The translations under genes were made by a program, and so were the position numbers. Below the pieces are notes generated by a model. The model saw only the letters and a list, made by a program, of their open reading frames with translations. It did no database searches and had not been told where the DNA came from. Source: CAYSGX01 sp964518215 (GTDB lineage: Bacteria > Bacteroidota > Bacteroidia > Chitinophagales > CAIOSU01). From it: DNA of 45,705 nt. Below are positions 27,001-34,153 of the stretch, in pieces (the stretch's first letter is position 1; every line of letters starts with the position of its first letter). The stretch covers positions 1 to 45,705 of the forward strand of contig CAZFFP010000024.1 of the NCBI GenBank assembly GCA_964518215.1. The letters run 5' to 3'.

Positions 27001-28463
27001 TATCTGTGAGTTCCGGTTCCAGGGTTATCAGTTATTGATTGAGATGTATTTGTAGTAAAATTTGACCAGTTTCCTGAACCTGGAGGGCTTTCTCTCCACC
27101 ATTGAAATTCTAAGTCAGAAGCTCCAATTATTGTTGCATCTGTATTGCTATTTATAGTTATGCTATTACCATTACAGATACCTGAACTTGATAAGCCTAT
27201 TTCACCCGGAATAACTCCTTTAACATTAATGTATCTATTTACCCCACCAGTTGCAGTGTAACAACCACTTGGTGCAAAAGCATTTGTATGTAAAATATGA
27301 ATTCCAGGGGTATTAATTTTAAAATTGAAACTGCTAAGATTATTAACCCCAGTTTGACCTCCTACTTGATTGGCAGGTGCAATATTGCCATAATCCATTA
27401 TTTCCCAAAATGGTGGGCCAACAGCCCAACCACCAACACCATCAGTATTATCAGCATAGAAATATGTTGTTCCTCCTAAATTATTCCATCCAGACTGTGA
27501 TACAGAAATAGTTTGTCCTTGGCAAACATCAACTGTACCGGAATTAGAACCATTTACAGTAACTGTTCCAGCAGTTGGGTAGGTGTTTCCAACATTTACC
27601 ACAAAAGTGGCATCATAACAAGCATATTCAAAGCATTCGCTTTCGTAATCAACACATTTAATATAAGACCTTCTTAAATAAGTGTATGCTCCTGTTTGTG
27701 TGGGTGCATTCTCGGTAAGACTTGCCGGGCCATTATCAATAATAAATTCCCATGCAGCGGTATTAGGGTTATAGCGATACCATTTATAGGTAAGTCCGTA
27801 GCCTGCAGAAACAGTTCCATCTATAACATTAGAAAGTGTAATTTGATTTCCTACACAAGCATTTACGGGACCAGTAATTGTACCTCCACTTATGCCATGA
27901 GGAATAATATTTACTGCAGCATGAGCACCACCACCCTCTTCTCCAAACCTTATCTCAATAGTAGAGTTTCCATCTAAATCATAAGGACCTAAAACACCGC
28001 CAGGCCCACAACAAGTAGTATTAGAATAAATTTGGTTTCCGTTTAGAAATATATTGCCATTATCATCATGTACCGCATACTGAATTGTGTATTTTCCACA
28101 AGGAAAACCTTGTCTTTTATAAACAACTGTAAATCTATCAGCGTTGTTGTTTGCATCACCTACCGCATCATTACAACCACTACAGGGAGTGTAACCAACA
28201 GCTTGGTTTGGTGAACATGATCCATAATTTTGATTAATACCTAAAGTATTTAGCGTGAAAAACCCTCTATATTCCAAATTTTGTGGAGAACCTATATTTC
28301 TTCCTCTTAGAGCATAGCAATTCCAATATCTTGCTCCAAAAGCACTATTTATGTTATATGCACCTCCATTACCAGTTCTTCCTGTTGAGCAAGTGCCTTG
28401 CGCCATCCCATAATCATAAGAGCTAAATAAAATTATGGCCAACAAAAATGTTTTAAGCATCAT
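21060..28463 (-). CDS. Giant secreted multidomain protein with two glycine-rich domains
   Basis: A 2467-aa exported protein. I chose the Met at 28463 because MMLKTFLLAIILFSS... is a clear signal peptide ending near GMAQG; the frame extends to 28685 without one. Residues about 22-190 form a Cys-rich domain rich in CCGPGG-like turns. Three Ig-like segments follow, with RYLRRAY-type motifs. Residues about 905-1168 are a glycine-rich domain opening with a YTVPSGVTKIRVKMWGAGGG-type strand. A concanavalin/SPRY-like domain spans about 1370-1530. PKD-like repeats (TYHWNVPSG-type strands) span about 1835-2170. A second glycine-rich domain (about 2176-2467) ends with GRAVILY. No T9SS sorting domain follows it. 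Probably a surface or matrix adhesin; ligand unknown. Confidence 0.85.
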   Translation of the reverse strand: MMLKTFLLAIILFSSYDYGMAQGTCSTGRTGNGGAYNINSAFGARYWNCYALRGRNIGSPQNLEYRGFFTLNTLGINQNYGSCSPNQAVGYTPCSGCNDAVGDANNNADRFTVVYKRQGFPCGKYTIQYAVHDDNGNIFLNGNQIYSNTTCCGPGGVLGPYDLDGNSTIEIRFGEEGGGAHAAVNIIPHGISGGTITGPVNACVGNQITLSNVIDGTVSAGYGLTYKWYRYNPNTAAWEFIIDNGPASLTENAPTQTGAYTYLRRSYIKCVDYESECFEYACYDATFVVNVGNTYPTAGTVTVNGSNSGTVDVCQGQTISVSQSGWNNLGGTTYFYADNTDGVGGWAVGPPFWEIMDYGNIAPANQVGGQTGVNNLSSFNFKINTPGIHILHTNAFAPSGCYTATGGVNRYINVKGVIPGEIGLSSSGICNGNSITINSNTDATIIGASDLEFQWWRESPPGSGNWSNFTTNTSQSITDNPGTGTHRYLRRAYSSSCGPCANGICNDAYSGTLTVYGVPTNGTLSIEGSSATNVTACWGQTIDLAHTGWNNAGGETRYYVGTRNNPNDPEPNWITNWDVLNAANANQNSASYNSGLYSPGEYVVHVNGQNGICWGAGITRFLTIVGANGGTIALAQNSICSGSDITINSTTNATLHGASDLTFDWFRESPPGSGNWTTLATNINNQNYTEINPPVGTHRYLRRAYSAACGAGTNSQFREDALTGTLTVSEATNPGTISGVPAQICEGSNVVYTANIVSGTFQQFEYQWNATDPNGWTTTWGGTNSFTWNACCPGNTLNVRARVQSGACSVEYTSVVSTFVNPLPVLAANTGGTTFSSGSISLLENSTLGGTWSSSNSSTVVINNPAQGLITGATPGTATITYTFTNGFGCASSTSTSVTVVPVTFVSTGADQTYTVPSGVTKIRVKMWGAGGGGGQSGGPGGGGAFVEGDLCVTPGEVLTLIVGGGGLGGNGSQWGNNAYGGGGASPDKGLDAGGGGGRTAIRRNSSGVEIAIAGAGGGGAGGTNKRGGAAGGVGANGETGLGGEGGQGGQSNGTGGNNYSRTPSISGGSWNGVVGGNGGNGEQCCSNRAGGGGGSGFGGGSGGLSGDNNSGAGGGGSSYFSGTLTATASGSGQEAGQWANADNGNAYGGGGNAATNGQPGRIVISVAEITTAGVLSVSAPGYTGGATIEVCPGTQITFTRGGGSGTANYWAGDETNALEVWGYFDNQQYGNSFNYTFNNPGFYLIRTHPSNTCGYNWAEASDVRVFVRPVDAKAIAGDQTICLSAIPPAALTGGTPDNGAGAYTFNWQQSIDNGVTWTDAPGIRTNATYNAGNINSETLFKRQVTSRGCVTTEGELVNWAWTSNNVWTVNSSIKKFNTVADDWDAGAISSQSITNNGGYVEATIFKDGAGAQMIGLGNYDTDPSYTSIEFAAYAVNGLVQVYESGSYRGDFGTYVRGDVFRVAVENNHVNYYKNGTLFYTSIVMPTFPLYADAAVYSGGTGAPSWTANGAYGISSGFKFVRIFNPIKVEVSDFNFVVVNSLTSCLPQTVDLTDANITQGSSSGLTYTYWSDANATVPASYPSFINVSGNYYIKATNIFNCFKISPPITVSVGPDLAIINNIVSPSISTGDYLWTGIDGPDWNNPSNWFVSNGTYFTPALSVPANSINTFILPLSLTQNCISSNEASIASNTQSGDTKDITIWTDANFHTKGTLNVYGNFKNLGTASGHTIAFNGSDNQTFQTGMGTTATPVASKAFKFLVTANNSANNYISFVDNGYIINKIIAEGGSLRVPVVATVHSRRAEVNEDEIDVAGELRLNDCNTPIGTIGSISGSNFSNLQREVPYTFSIPAVSNAALYTWNFPSGFIINSGQGTPSVTVTLGCAAFGGDIEVIAENICGAASTSESVTTASSLPQPDATTGPAGPLACGTTHTYSTNPVTGATDYTWSVPSGFIILSGQGTTSIDVLVMLSAQNGNVSVGASAACGQVSPTRTLAVTVIPIPATPGAISGSNTNLCTNSSYTFSIGSVNHATSYHWNVPSGWNITSNNGTSITVTSGTSGGTISVSASNSCGTSGLSSINVSMLPAPTQPGAISGCTLMAYNALGITYSISPVANATSYNWLVPSGADIVVNTGTSITVNYSGTMGVANSGNISVSAVNCNGTSTPRTLAVTFGGKQIFNYTGSDQNWTASPCGISEIQVKLWGAGGGGGYGGGTKGSGAGAFVRGNLSISHNEVFTLIVGKGGGVGIANAGVYGYGGGAPTFLNTSGWSNVNCGGQGGGRTALRRNGVEIAIAGSGGGAGSGYNNANGGGGGASGIVNGTTGIAGGNGQVSSGSCPTEGGLANGTGGSGSNGSGNGVSWNGSAGGNGGYGEQVGGSNNNGGGGGGSGYGGGAGGCRGSGNSAGGSGGSSYMNGFTNVYGESGLNGSNATPSAGGTTDSDYATGIGSGWRGSGTPSAGGHGRAVILY

Positions 28464-28868
28464 AGATGCCTTATTAAACAAAGCATTTCGATTATTGTCT
28501 CTAGAAAAAAGAGGACAGCATGAAACTGTTGCTAACAAGAATAGATTAATTCTCCTTTTCGCCTCGGAACAAATAAATAACAATTTTGAATATTTTAGAG
28601 GGTATAATTTGACTGCAAAATGTGCAACAGAAATGCAAGAAAGATTCCGGAGTAAAAAATGCTTCATAAACTTAACTTTAGGCAAGTCATAAAAAATGGT
28701 TACGATTTTATTATGGCTAAGTTATCGATTCTCGTATCGGTTTGCAGAGATTTATAAAGGCTGAAGTTAAATTTCAAAAAGGCTGAAACAATTGCCGTAC
28801 TTAGCTTCCAACAATTTTTATGATAACAGAAGTTCAAAGAGCGTTAACACTTATCTTTGCAGCCTATT
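28464..28868. other. Divergent intergenic region, giant gene/lepA
   Basis: 405 bp. It holds the leaders of the two divergent genes and the lepA -7 box. A frame runs on the minus strand to 28685 but has no signal peptide or recognisable domain. I see no repeat element here. Confidence 0.5.
28852..28859 (+). promoter_or_regulatory. Bacteroidota -7 box (TATCTTTG) for lepA, leaving an almost leaderless mRNA
   Basis: Exact TAnnTTTG match ending only 9 bp before the ATG at 28869. By the usual spacing, transcription would start around 28864-28867. Confidence 0.5.
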
Positions 28869-30659
28869 ATGGAACACATTCGCAACTTTTGTATCATTGC
28901 CCACATTGACCACGGTAAAAGCACCCTTGCAGACCGATTGATTGAAACCACCAAAACCATTTCCGAACGCGAAATGATGGATACCGTGCTCGACAACATG
29001 GATTTGGAGCGCGAACGGGGTATCACTATTAAGAGTCATGCCATACAAATGGACTTTCTGCACAGCGGTAAAAAATACACCCTCAACCTTATAGATACTC
29101 CCGGGCACGTAGATTTTTCTTATGAAGTATCGCGCTCGCTGGCAGCCTGTGAAGGGGCTTTGCTTTTGGTAGATGCCGCCCAAGGCATTCAGGCACAAAC
29201 TATTTCGAACCTTTATCTTGCTGTAGAACAGGGCTTAACCATTATCCCCATCATCAACAAAATTGATATGGAAGGCGCTATGATAGAAGAAGTAGCCGAC
29301 CAGATGATAGACCTGATTGGTTGCGAGCGTGAAGACATTATTGAAGCCAGCGGACGGGCCGGCATTGGCATTGATTTAATTTTTGATGCCATTATTAATC
29401 GCATTCCTTCGCCCAAAGGAAATCCTGATGCACCACTCCGCGCTTTGATTTTCGATTCAGTGTTTAATTCTTTCAGAGGCGTTATTGCTTATTTCAGAAT
29501 ATTCGATGGCAGCATTACGAAAGGCGAGCATGTGCGCTTTTACCACACCAACAAAAATTATCATGCCGATGAAGTGGGCGTGTTGCGCTTCGATATGGAG
29601 CCGAAACAGGAATTGAAGGCGGGCGATGTAGGCTATATCATCACCGGTATCAAAAATTCAAAAGACATTAAAGTGGGCGACACCATTACTGCTCATGCAA
29701 AACCTACCGATAATCCTATCAAAGGTTTTGAAGATGTGAAGCCGATGGTGTTTGCCGGAATTTATCCGATAGATAATGACGATTATGAAGACCTGCGCGA
29801 CAGCATCGAAAAGCTTCAACTCAATGATGCCTCTTTGGTGTTCGAGCCGGAAACTTCTATTGCCTTAGGTTTTGGTTTCCGTTGCGGATTTTTAGGATTG
29901 CTGCATCTCGAAATTGTTACCGAGCGATTAGAGCGCGAGTTCGATATGAGCATCCTCACTACCGTTCCGCAGGTATCTTATAATTGCTACACTACCAAAG
30001 GAGTCATGATTCACCTCACCAACCCTGCCGAGTTGCCCGACCCTGTTTCTATTGACCATTTGGAAGAACCTTATATCAAAGCCCAAATCATCACCAAGCC
30101 CGAATATCTCGGCTCCATTATGACTTTGTGCATCGAGAAGCGCGGCATTCTGCAAAACCAAACCTATCTCACACCTGAAAGAGTAGAGTTGAATTTTGAA
30201 ATTCCTTTGGCTGAAATAGTGTTCGATTTTTACGACAAACTGAAATCTATTTCTCGCGGTTATGCTTCGTTCGATTATTATCCCATCGGTTATCGCGATG
30301 GCGATTTGGTGAAAGTTGATATTCTTTTGAATGGCGAAAAAGTAGATGCTTTTTCTTCGATGATTCACCGCAATAAGGCTTATGATTTTGGAAGAAAAAT
30401 GTGCGAAAAACTGAAAGAATTGGTGCCTAAGCAACAATTCGTGATTGCCATTCAAGCGGCTATCGGAGCGAAAGTGATTGCCCGCGAAACTATTTCCGCC
30501 ATGCGGAAAGATGTTACTGCAAAATGTTATGGCGGTGACATTTCGAGAAAAAGAAAACTTTTGGAAAAACAGAAAAAAGGCAAAAAGCGCATGCGCCAGT
30601 TCGGCAAAGTAGAAGTGCCGCAGGAAGCATTTATTGCTGTTTTGAAATTGAATGATTAG
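28869..30659 (+). CDS. lepA: Elongation factor 4 (LepA), ribosome back-translocase GTPase
   Basis: A translational GTPase that acts on stalled or mistranslocated ribosomes. The 596 aa have standard length. G1 is AHIDHGKST at residues 10-18, G3 is DTPGHVDF, G4 is NKIDM. The LepA-specific C-terminal domain ends with KCYGGDISRKRKLLEKQK and FGKVEVPQEAF. The start is ATG 28869 (MEHIRNFCIIAHIDHGKS); a TTG at 28857 is also in frame but lies inside the -7 promoter box and can be discarded. folD follows 59 bp downstream on the same strand. Confidence 0.97.
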   Translation: MEHIRNFCIIAHIDHGKSTLADRLIETTKTISEREMMDTVLDNMDLERERGITIKSHAIQMDFLHSGKKYTLNLIDTPGHVDFSYEVSRSLAACEGALLLVDAAQGIQAQTISNLYLAVEQGLTIIPIINKIDMEGAMIEEVADQMIDLIGCEREDIIEASGRAGIGIDLIFDAIINRIPSPKGNPDAPLRALIFDSVFNSFRGVIAYFRIFDGSITKGEHVRFYHTNKNYHADEVGVLRFDMEPKQELKAGDVGYIITGIKNSKDIKVGDTITAHAKPTDNPIKGFEDVKPMVFAGIYPIDNDDYEDLRDSIEKLQLNDASLVFEPETSIALGFGFRCGFLGLLHLEIVTERLEREFDMSILTTVPQVSYNCYTTKGVMIHLTNPAELPDPVSIDHLEEPYIKAQIITKPEYLGSIMTLCIEKRGILQNQTYLTPERVELNFEIPLAEIVFDFYDKLKSISRGYASFDYYPIGYRDGDLVKVDILLNGEKVDAFSSMIHRNKAYDFGRKMCEKLKELVPKQQFVIAIQAAIGAKVIARETISAMRKDVTAKCYGGDISRKRKLLEKQKKGKKRMRQFGKVEVPQEAFIAVLKLND

Positions 30660-30718
30660 GCTGAATAAAAATGTTGAATGGCTTAAGAAATTCTTTAAAA
30701 TAGAACCCACATATCATC

Positions 30719-31642
30719 ATGAGCGAATCTACCGACTCCGGACTACCGACTACTGACTACAAAATTCTTGACGGCAAAAAATTGGCTGACGAAATCAAAC
30801 AGGAAATTGCCAAAGAAGTAGCAGCGTTAACTTCCGAAGGAAAAAAACAACCACACCTTGCAGCGATATTGGTAGGCAATGATGGCGGCAGTTTGAGCTA
30901 TGTGGGACACAAAGTAAAAGCCTGCGAGCAGGTAGGTTTCAAATCCACTCTTTTGCATTTTGAAGACACTTCCATCAGCGAAGAATTTTTACTGAATGAA
31001 GTAAATAAGCTCAATGAGAATAATGATATAGATGGCTTCATTGTGCAATTGCCTTTACCCAAACACATCAATGCCGATAAAATTCTGTTAGCTATCAACC
31101 CCGAAAAAGATGTGGATGGTTTTCATCCGGTGAATGTGGGCAAACTTACTTTGGGCTTACCTACTTATGTTTCGGCAACGCCTTTAGGCATCACGAAAAT
31201 TTTAGAGCGATACAATATCGAAACTGCGGGCAAACATTGCGTGGTGATAGGCAGAAGCAATATTGTTGGCAGGCCTATGAGCATTCTCATGAGCGGGCAA
31301 AGCAAAACCGGAAATGCTACCGTAACGGTTTGTCATTCTAAAACAAAAAATCTCAATGAAATTTGTTTGCAGGCAGACATCATCATTGCTGCTTTGGGCA
31401 AGCCCGAATTTCTTACTGCCGATATGGTAAAACAAGGCGCGATAGTTATTGATGTAGGCACTACCCGTGTTCCCGATGCTTCTAAAAAATCGGGCTTTGC
31501 GTTGAAAGGCGATGTGAAATTTGATGAAGTGGCTCCCAAATGCTCTGCCATTACTCCCGTTCCCGGTGGCGTGGGTCCCATGACGGTGGTTTCTCTTTTG
31601 CTGAATACTTTGAAGGCTGCGAGAAAGGAAGTTTACAGTTAG
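30719..31642 (+). CDS. folD: Methylenetetrahydrofolate dehydrogenase/cyclohydrolase
   Basis: A bifunctional 307-aa enzyme of one-carbon metabolism that makes 10-formyl-THF from 5,10-methylene-THF with NADP. Motifs: Tyr61 and Lys65 in SYVGHKVKACE (catalytic), GFIVQLPLPKHI, DVDGFHPVNVG, the nucleotide-binding IGRSNIVGRPM and the C-terminal TPVPGGVGPMTV. Unlike its relatives, which open close to the LLDGK motif, residues about 5-14 (TDSGLPTTDY) are read from a 7-bp repeat array, and no other in-frame Met precedes DGKKLA. So the array supplies the first codons of the protein. Confidence 0.96.
   Translation: MSESTDSGLPTTDYKILDGKKLADEIKQEIAKEVAALTSEGKKQPHLAAILVGNDGGSLSYVGHKVKACEQVGFKSTLLHFEDTSISEEFLLNEVNKLNENNDIDGFIVQLPLPKHINADKILLAINPEKDVDGFHPVNVGKLTLGLPTYVSATPLGITKILERYNIETAGKHCVVIGRSNIVGRPMSILMSGQSKTGNATVTVCHSKTKNLNEICLQADIIIAALGKPEFLTADMVKQGAIVIDVGTTRVPDASKKSGFALKGDVKFDEVAPKCSAITPVPGGVGPMTVVSLLLNTLKAARKEVYS
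30732..30759. repeat. Heptanucleotide repeat array inside the folD 5' end
   Basis: Four 7-mers: ccgactc, cggacta, ccgacta, ctgacta. They begin 13 bp after the ATG and are translated as part of the N-terminus. Confidence 0.75.
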
Positions 31643-31703
31643 TTATTGTCAGGCAACTATATACTCACGAACAGTTATGCGGGTTATCCAACAAAGAATC
31701 ATT

Positions 31704-31789
31704 TCTTTGAGCCTTCACGCCTTTGCGGGCAATAAATTTTAACCACAGAGAACATTGAGTATAGCCCAGAGATAGACAGAGAAAATTAT
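31704..31789. repeat. Degenerate dispersed repeat (gcctttgcg / ccacagag family)
   Basis: Carries ttcacgcctttgcgg followed by aaccacagagaa, the reverse orientation of the motif order in the 84-bp repeat at 8269-8352 (ctgtggtta ... gcgcgaaggcgc). Confidence 0.6.
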
Positions 31790-31890
31790 TTAGTTTTCAT
31801 TGGCACTTATTCAACATAAATTTCATTCAGAAGAAAAAGGAGAATAAGAGAGGGCACCCTTTATGATTTGTGCAACCATTAATCAATGCG

Positions 31891-31930
31891 CTCCCCTTCT
31901 CCTTGGGAGAAGGGGTCGGGGGATGAGGCT
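31891..31930. repeat. Palindromic intergenic repeat with ten-base arms
   Basis: Arms ccccttctcc and ggagaagggg are separated by 2-3 bases and are followed by gtcgggggatgagg, a common bacterial intergenic repeat end. It may fold as an RNA hairpin, but it has no T-run typical of a terminator. Confidence 0.6.
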
Positions 31931-31961
31931 AAATGAGAATGAGAGAAAAAATCAACACGTC

Positions 31962-32008
31962 TTTGTGAGGAATAGCGTAGGCTTACGCTTGGCATGACGA
32001 AGCAATCT
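31962..32008. repeat. Short repeat remnant ending cgaagcaatct
   Basis: Contains agcgta-ggct-tacgct (a 6-bp stem) and ends in gacgaagcaatct, the end of a widely spread palindromic repeat family. Confidence 0.5.
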
Positions 32009-32034
32009 GTTGAAGGCTGAATCAGAGTTTTTTT

Positions 32035-32100
32035 CTTTGCGCCTTCGCGCCTTTGCGAGAAATAATTTTTTATCACAGAGCACTTAGCATCTACAGAGAA
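32035..32100. repeat. Degenerate dispersed repeat, further copy
   Basis: Carries gcgccttcgcgcctttgcga followed about 15 bp later by tatcacagagcac; same family as 31704-31789 and the 84-bp repeats. Confidence 0.6.
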
Positions 32101-32210
32101 ATACAAACAATGAAAATCCAAGAAAACTCATTTGAATCGAAATCAACAAATAACCAAACAAAAATTCATTCCTTTGTGTCTTGGCTACTTAGCTCGAAAT
32201 AATAAGCCTT

Positions 32211-33632
32211 ATGGATACCATCAGTGTTTTTGATATTTATAAAATAGGTGTAGGACCATCAAGCTCGCATACTTTAGGTCCGTGGCGATCGGCTTTGCAA
32301 TTTGTAGAAGAGCTTCACACAGCAGGTCAGTTAATGTCTGTTACGAAAATTCAAATTCTTCTTTACGGCTCCTTAGCCAAAACCGGTAAAGGACACGGCA
32401 CCGATATTGCCGTTCAAATGGGACTTAGCGCTTGCAACCCGGTAACTTTCGATACTGCTTTGCTTCACGAAAAAATAGACACCATTCAAAAGCGGCAATT
32501 GATTTTATTAAATGGCGAACATGAAATCGCTTTCAATCCTGTTGAGCATATTTTATTTCTGAAAAACGAATCGCTACCATTTCATCCGAACGCCATGAAA
32601 TTCATTGCAGAAACTGATGACGGAATTTTATACGAAGCAATATTTTATTCCGTAGGCGGAGGGTTTATTATAGAAGAAGGGAAAGAAGCAAACAACGCTT
32701 CTAAAACCAAACCCAAATACGAAATCAGCGATGCCGATGAATTGTTGCAAAACTGCATGAGAGCAGGTAAAAATATTTCTGAAATTGTTTTTCAAAATGA
32801 ATTGGTTTGGCGCAGCGAAAAAGATATTCGCGCGGAATTGTTCAATATATGGCACACTATGTTAGATTGTATCTGGCGCGGCTGTCATCAGAAAGGCATG
32901 TTGCCCGGAGGATTGAATGTGCATCGCAGAGCGGCAAAACTCAACCAATCGCTGCTCAAAAATATTTCTTACAACGATTTATATGAGTGGCAGGATGCCA
33001 TTCGAAAATCGGAACGGCAGTTTACCGATGTGGTGAATTGGGTGAGTTGCTTCGCTTTGGCGGTGAATGAAGAAAACGCCTGCTTCGGCAGGGTGGTAAC
33101 CGCGCCCACCAATGGCGCTGCGGGAGTAATACCTGCCGTGTTGATGTATTATCTAATGTTTCATGAACGTGCGAAGAATGACGATGTAATTCCTTTTCTG
33201 CTCACGGCTGCACAAATCGGAATACTGTTCAAACAAGGCGCTACCATTTCTGCAGCAATGGGTGGTTGCCAAGCCGAAATTGGCGTATCGTCTGCGATGG
33301 CTGCCGGTGCGCTCACCGAATGTTTGGGCGGCAGTCCGCAACAGGTATTACAGGCTGCCGAAATAGCTATGGAACACCACCTCGGCATGACCTGCGACCC
33401 GATAGGCGGCTTGGTGCAAATACCGTGTATAGAGCGCAACACGATGGGCGCAATTAAAGCCATCACCGCTTCGCAATTAGCATTGAAATTCGACCCCGAA
33501 CTTTCAAAAGTTACCTTAGATGGAGTAATTAAAACCATGTGGGATACCGCCAAAGACATGAACAGCAAATACAAAGAAACTGCCGATGGTGGCTTGGCTG
33601 TGAATATTCCTACTTCGCTGCCGGAGTGTTAG
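32211..33632 (+). CDS. sdaA: L-serine ammonia-lyase (iron-sulfur type, single chain)
   Basis: Deaminates L-serine to pyruvate and ammonia using a [4Fe-4S] cluster. The 473 aa hold the beta domain first (MDTISVFDIYKIGVGPSSSHT, then KTGKGHGTD) and the alpha domain after residue 280. Alpha-domain motifs are GRVVTAPTNGAAGVIPAV, GCQAEIGVSSAMAAGALTE and the cluster Cys residues in MTCDPIGGLVQIPCIERN. The length and order match single-chain bacterial SdaA. It stands alone after a repeat-rich gap and before the T9SS genes. Confidence 0.96.
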   Translation: MDTISVFDIYKIGVGPSSSHTLGPWRSALQFVEELHTAGQLMSVTKIQILLYGSLAKTGKGHGTDIAVQMGLSACNPVTFDTALLHEKIDTIQKRQLILLNGEHEIAFNPVEHILFLKNESLPFHPNAMKFIAETDDGILYEAIFYSVGGGFIIEEGKEANNASKTKPKYEISDADELLQNCMRAGKNISEIVFQNELVWRSEKDIRAELFNIWHTMLDCIWRGCHQKGMLPGGLNVHRRAAKLNQSLLKNISYNDLYEWQDAIRKSERQFTDVVNWVSCFALAVNEENACFGRVVTAPTNGAAGVIPAVLMYYLMFHERAKNDDVIPFLLTAAQIGILFKQGATISAAMGGCQAEIGVSSAMAAGALTECLGGSPQQVLQAAEIAMEHHLGMTCDPIGGLVQIPCIERNTMGAIKAITASQLALKFDPELSKVTLDGVIKTMWDTAKDMNSKYKETADGGLAVNIPTSLPEC

Positions 33633-33716
33633 TAGTCTATAGACGATAGAAGTTGTAAGTTTGAATATGAAAAGTCATCCGGCAGTAAACACACTAATCA
33701 TAAAATCACAAAAATC

Positions 33717-34145
33717 ATGGTTCAGACAATTATCGCCACCAACACGCAGACAACCAGAGCACAAAATATATTGGCTATGCTTTTCGATTCGGTTTATGTA
33801 GAAAATATATTGCTCAAAGACGAACTCGAATTAGAGCGCAGAGGAAGATTTAACACTGAACAGGCAGACCAAAAAACGAATACGCTCGAAGTTGAACACG
33901 ATTACAGGCTGAAACCTAATTTCTTTGAAGACAAACTCTTAGCAAGCATTTCACTCAAAGAAGATGAAAGTGGTTGGTTGGAAGTTTACAATGTGCAAGG
34001 TATGCTACAGGGAAAAATTCATTTAAGTAACGGAAAAAACGATATAGACATGACGCATTTGAATTTGAGCAATGGCATATATCTGTATAGAGTTTGGGCA
34101 GAAAATGAAGTAAAAAGGTCAGATAAGTTTATAAAATTGAAATAA
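33717..34145 (+). CDS. Orphan T9SS type A sorting-domain-like protein without signal peptide
   Basis: A 142-aa frame. Residues about 72-142 look like a T9SS C-terminal sorting domain: SISLKEDESGWLEVYNVQG, then an LSNGIYLYRVW strand and the ending SDKFIKLK. The N-terminal 70 residues are polar (MVQTIIATNTQTTRAQNI) with no signal peptide, so the product could not be exported as it stands. Either it is the 3' remnant of a larger cargo gene or a small intracellular relic. The next gene, a full T9SS cargo protein, begins 8 bp after its stop. Confidence 0.55.
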   Translation: MVQTIIATNTQTTRAQNILAMLFDSVYVENILLKDELELERRGRFNTEQADQKTNTLEVEHDYRLKPNFFEDKLLASISLKEDESGWLEVYNVQGMLQGKIHLSNGKNDIDMTHLNLSNGIYLYRVWAENEVKRSDKFIKLK

Positions 34146-34153
34146 AACTTCTG

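Larger units (their letters stand above)
31643..32210. other. Repeat-mosaic intergenic region folD/sdaA
   Basis: 568 bp without a gene, built largely from the four repeats listed separately. A near-consensus -7 box (TTCCTTTG, one mismatch) at 32169-32176 may serve sdaA. Confidence 0.6.

Noticed and set aside
28464..28685. Upstream extension of the giant protein by 74 residues
   Set aside because: It would bury the signal peptide at position 75; the Met at 28463 gives a normal exported start.
28857..28868. TTG start of lepA
   Set aside because: It lies inside the -7 promoter box and adds four residues absent from the usual LepA N-terminus.
29928..30710. 260-aa minus-strand frame opposite lepA
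   Set aside because: Shadow of the conserved lepA frame.
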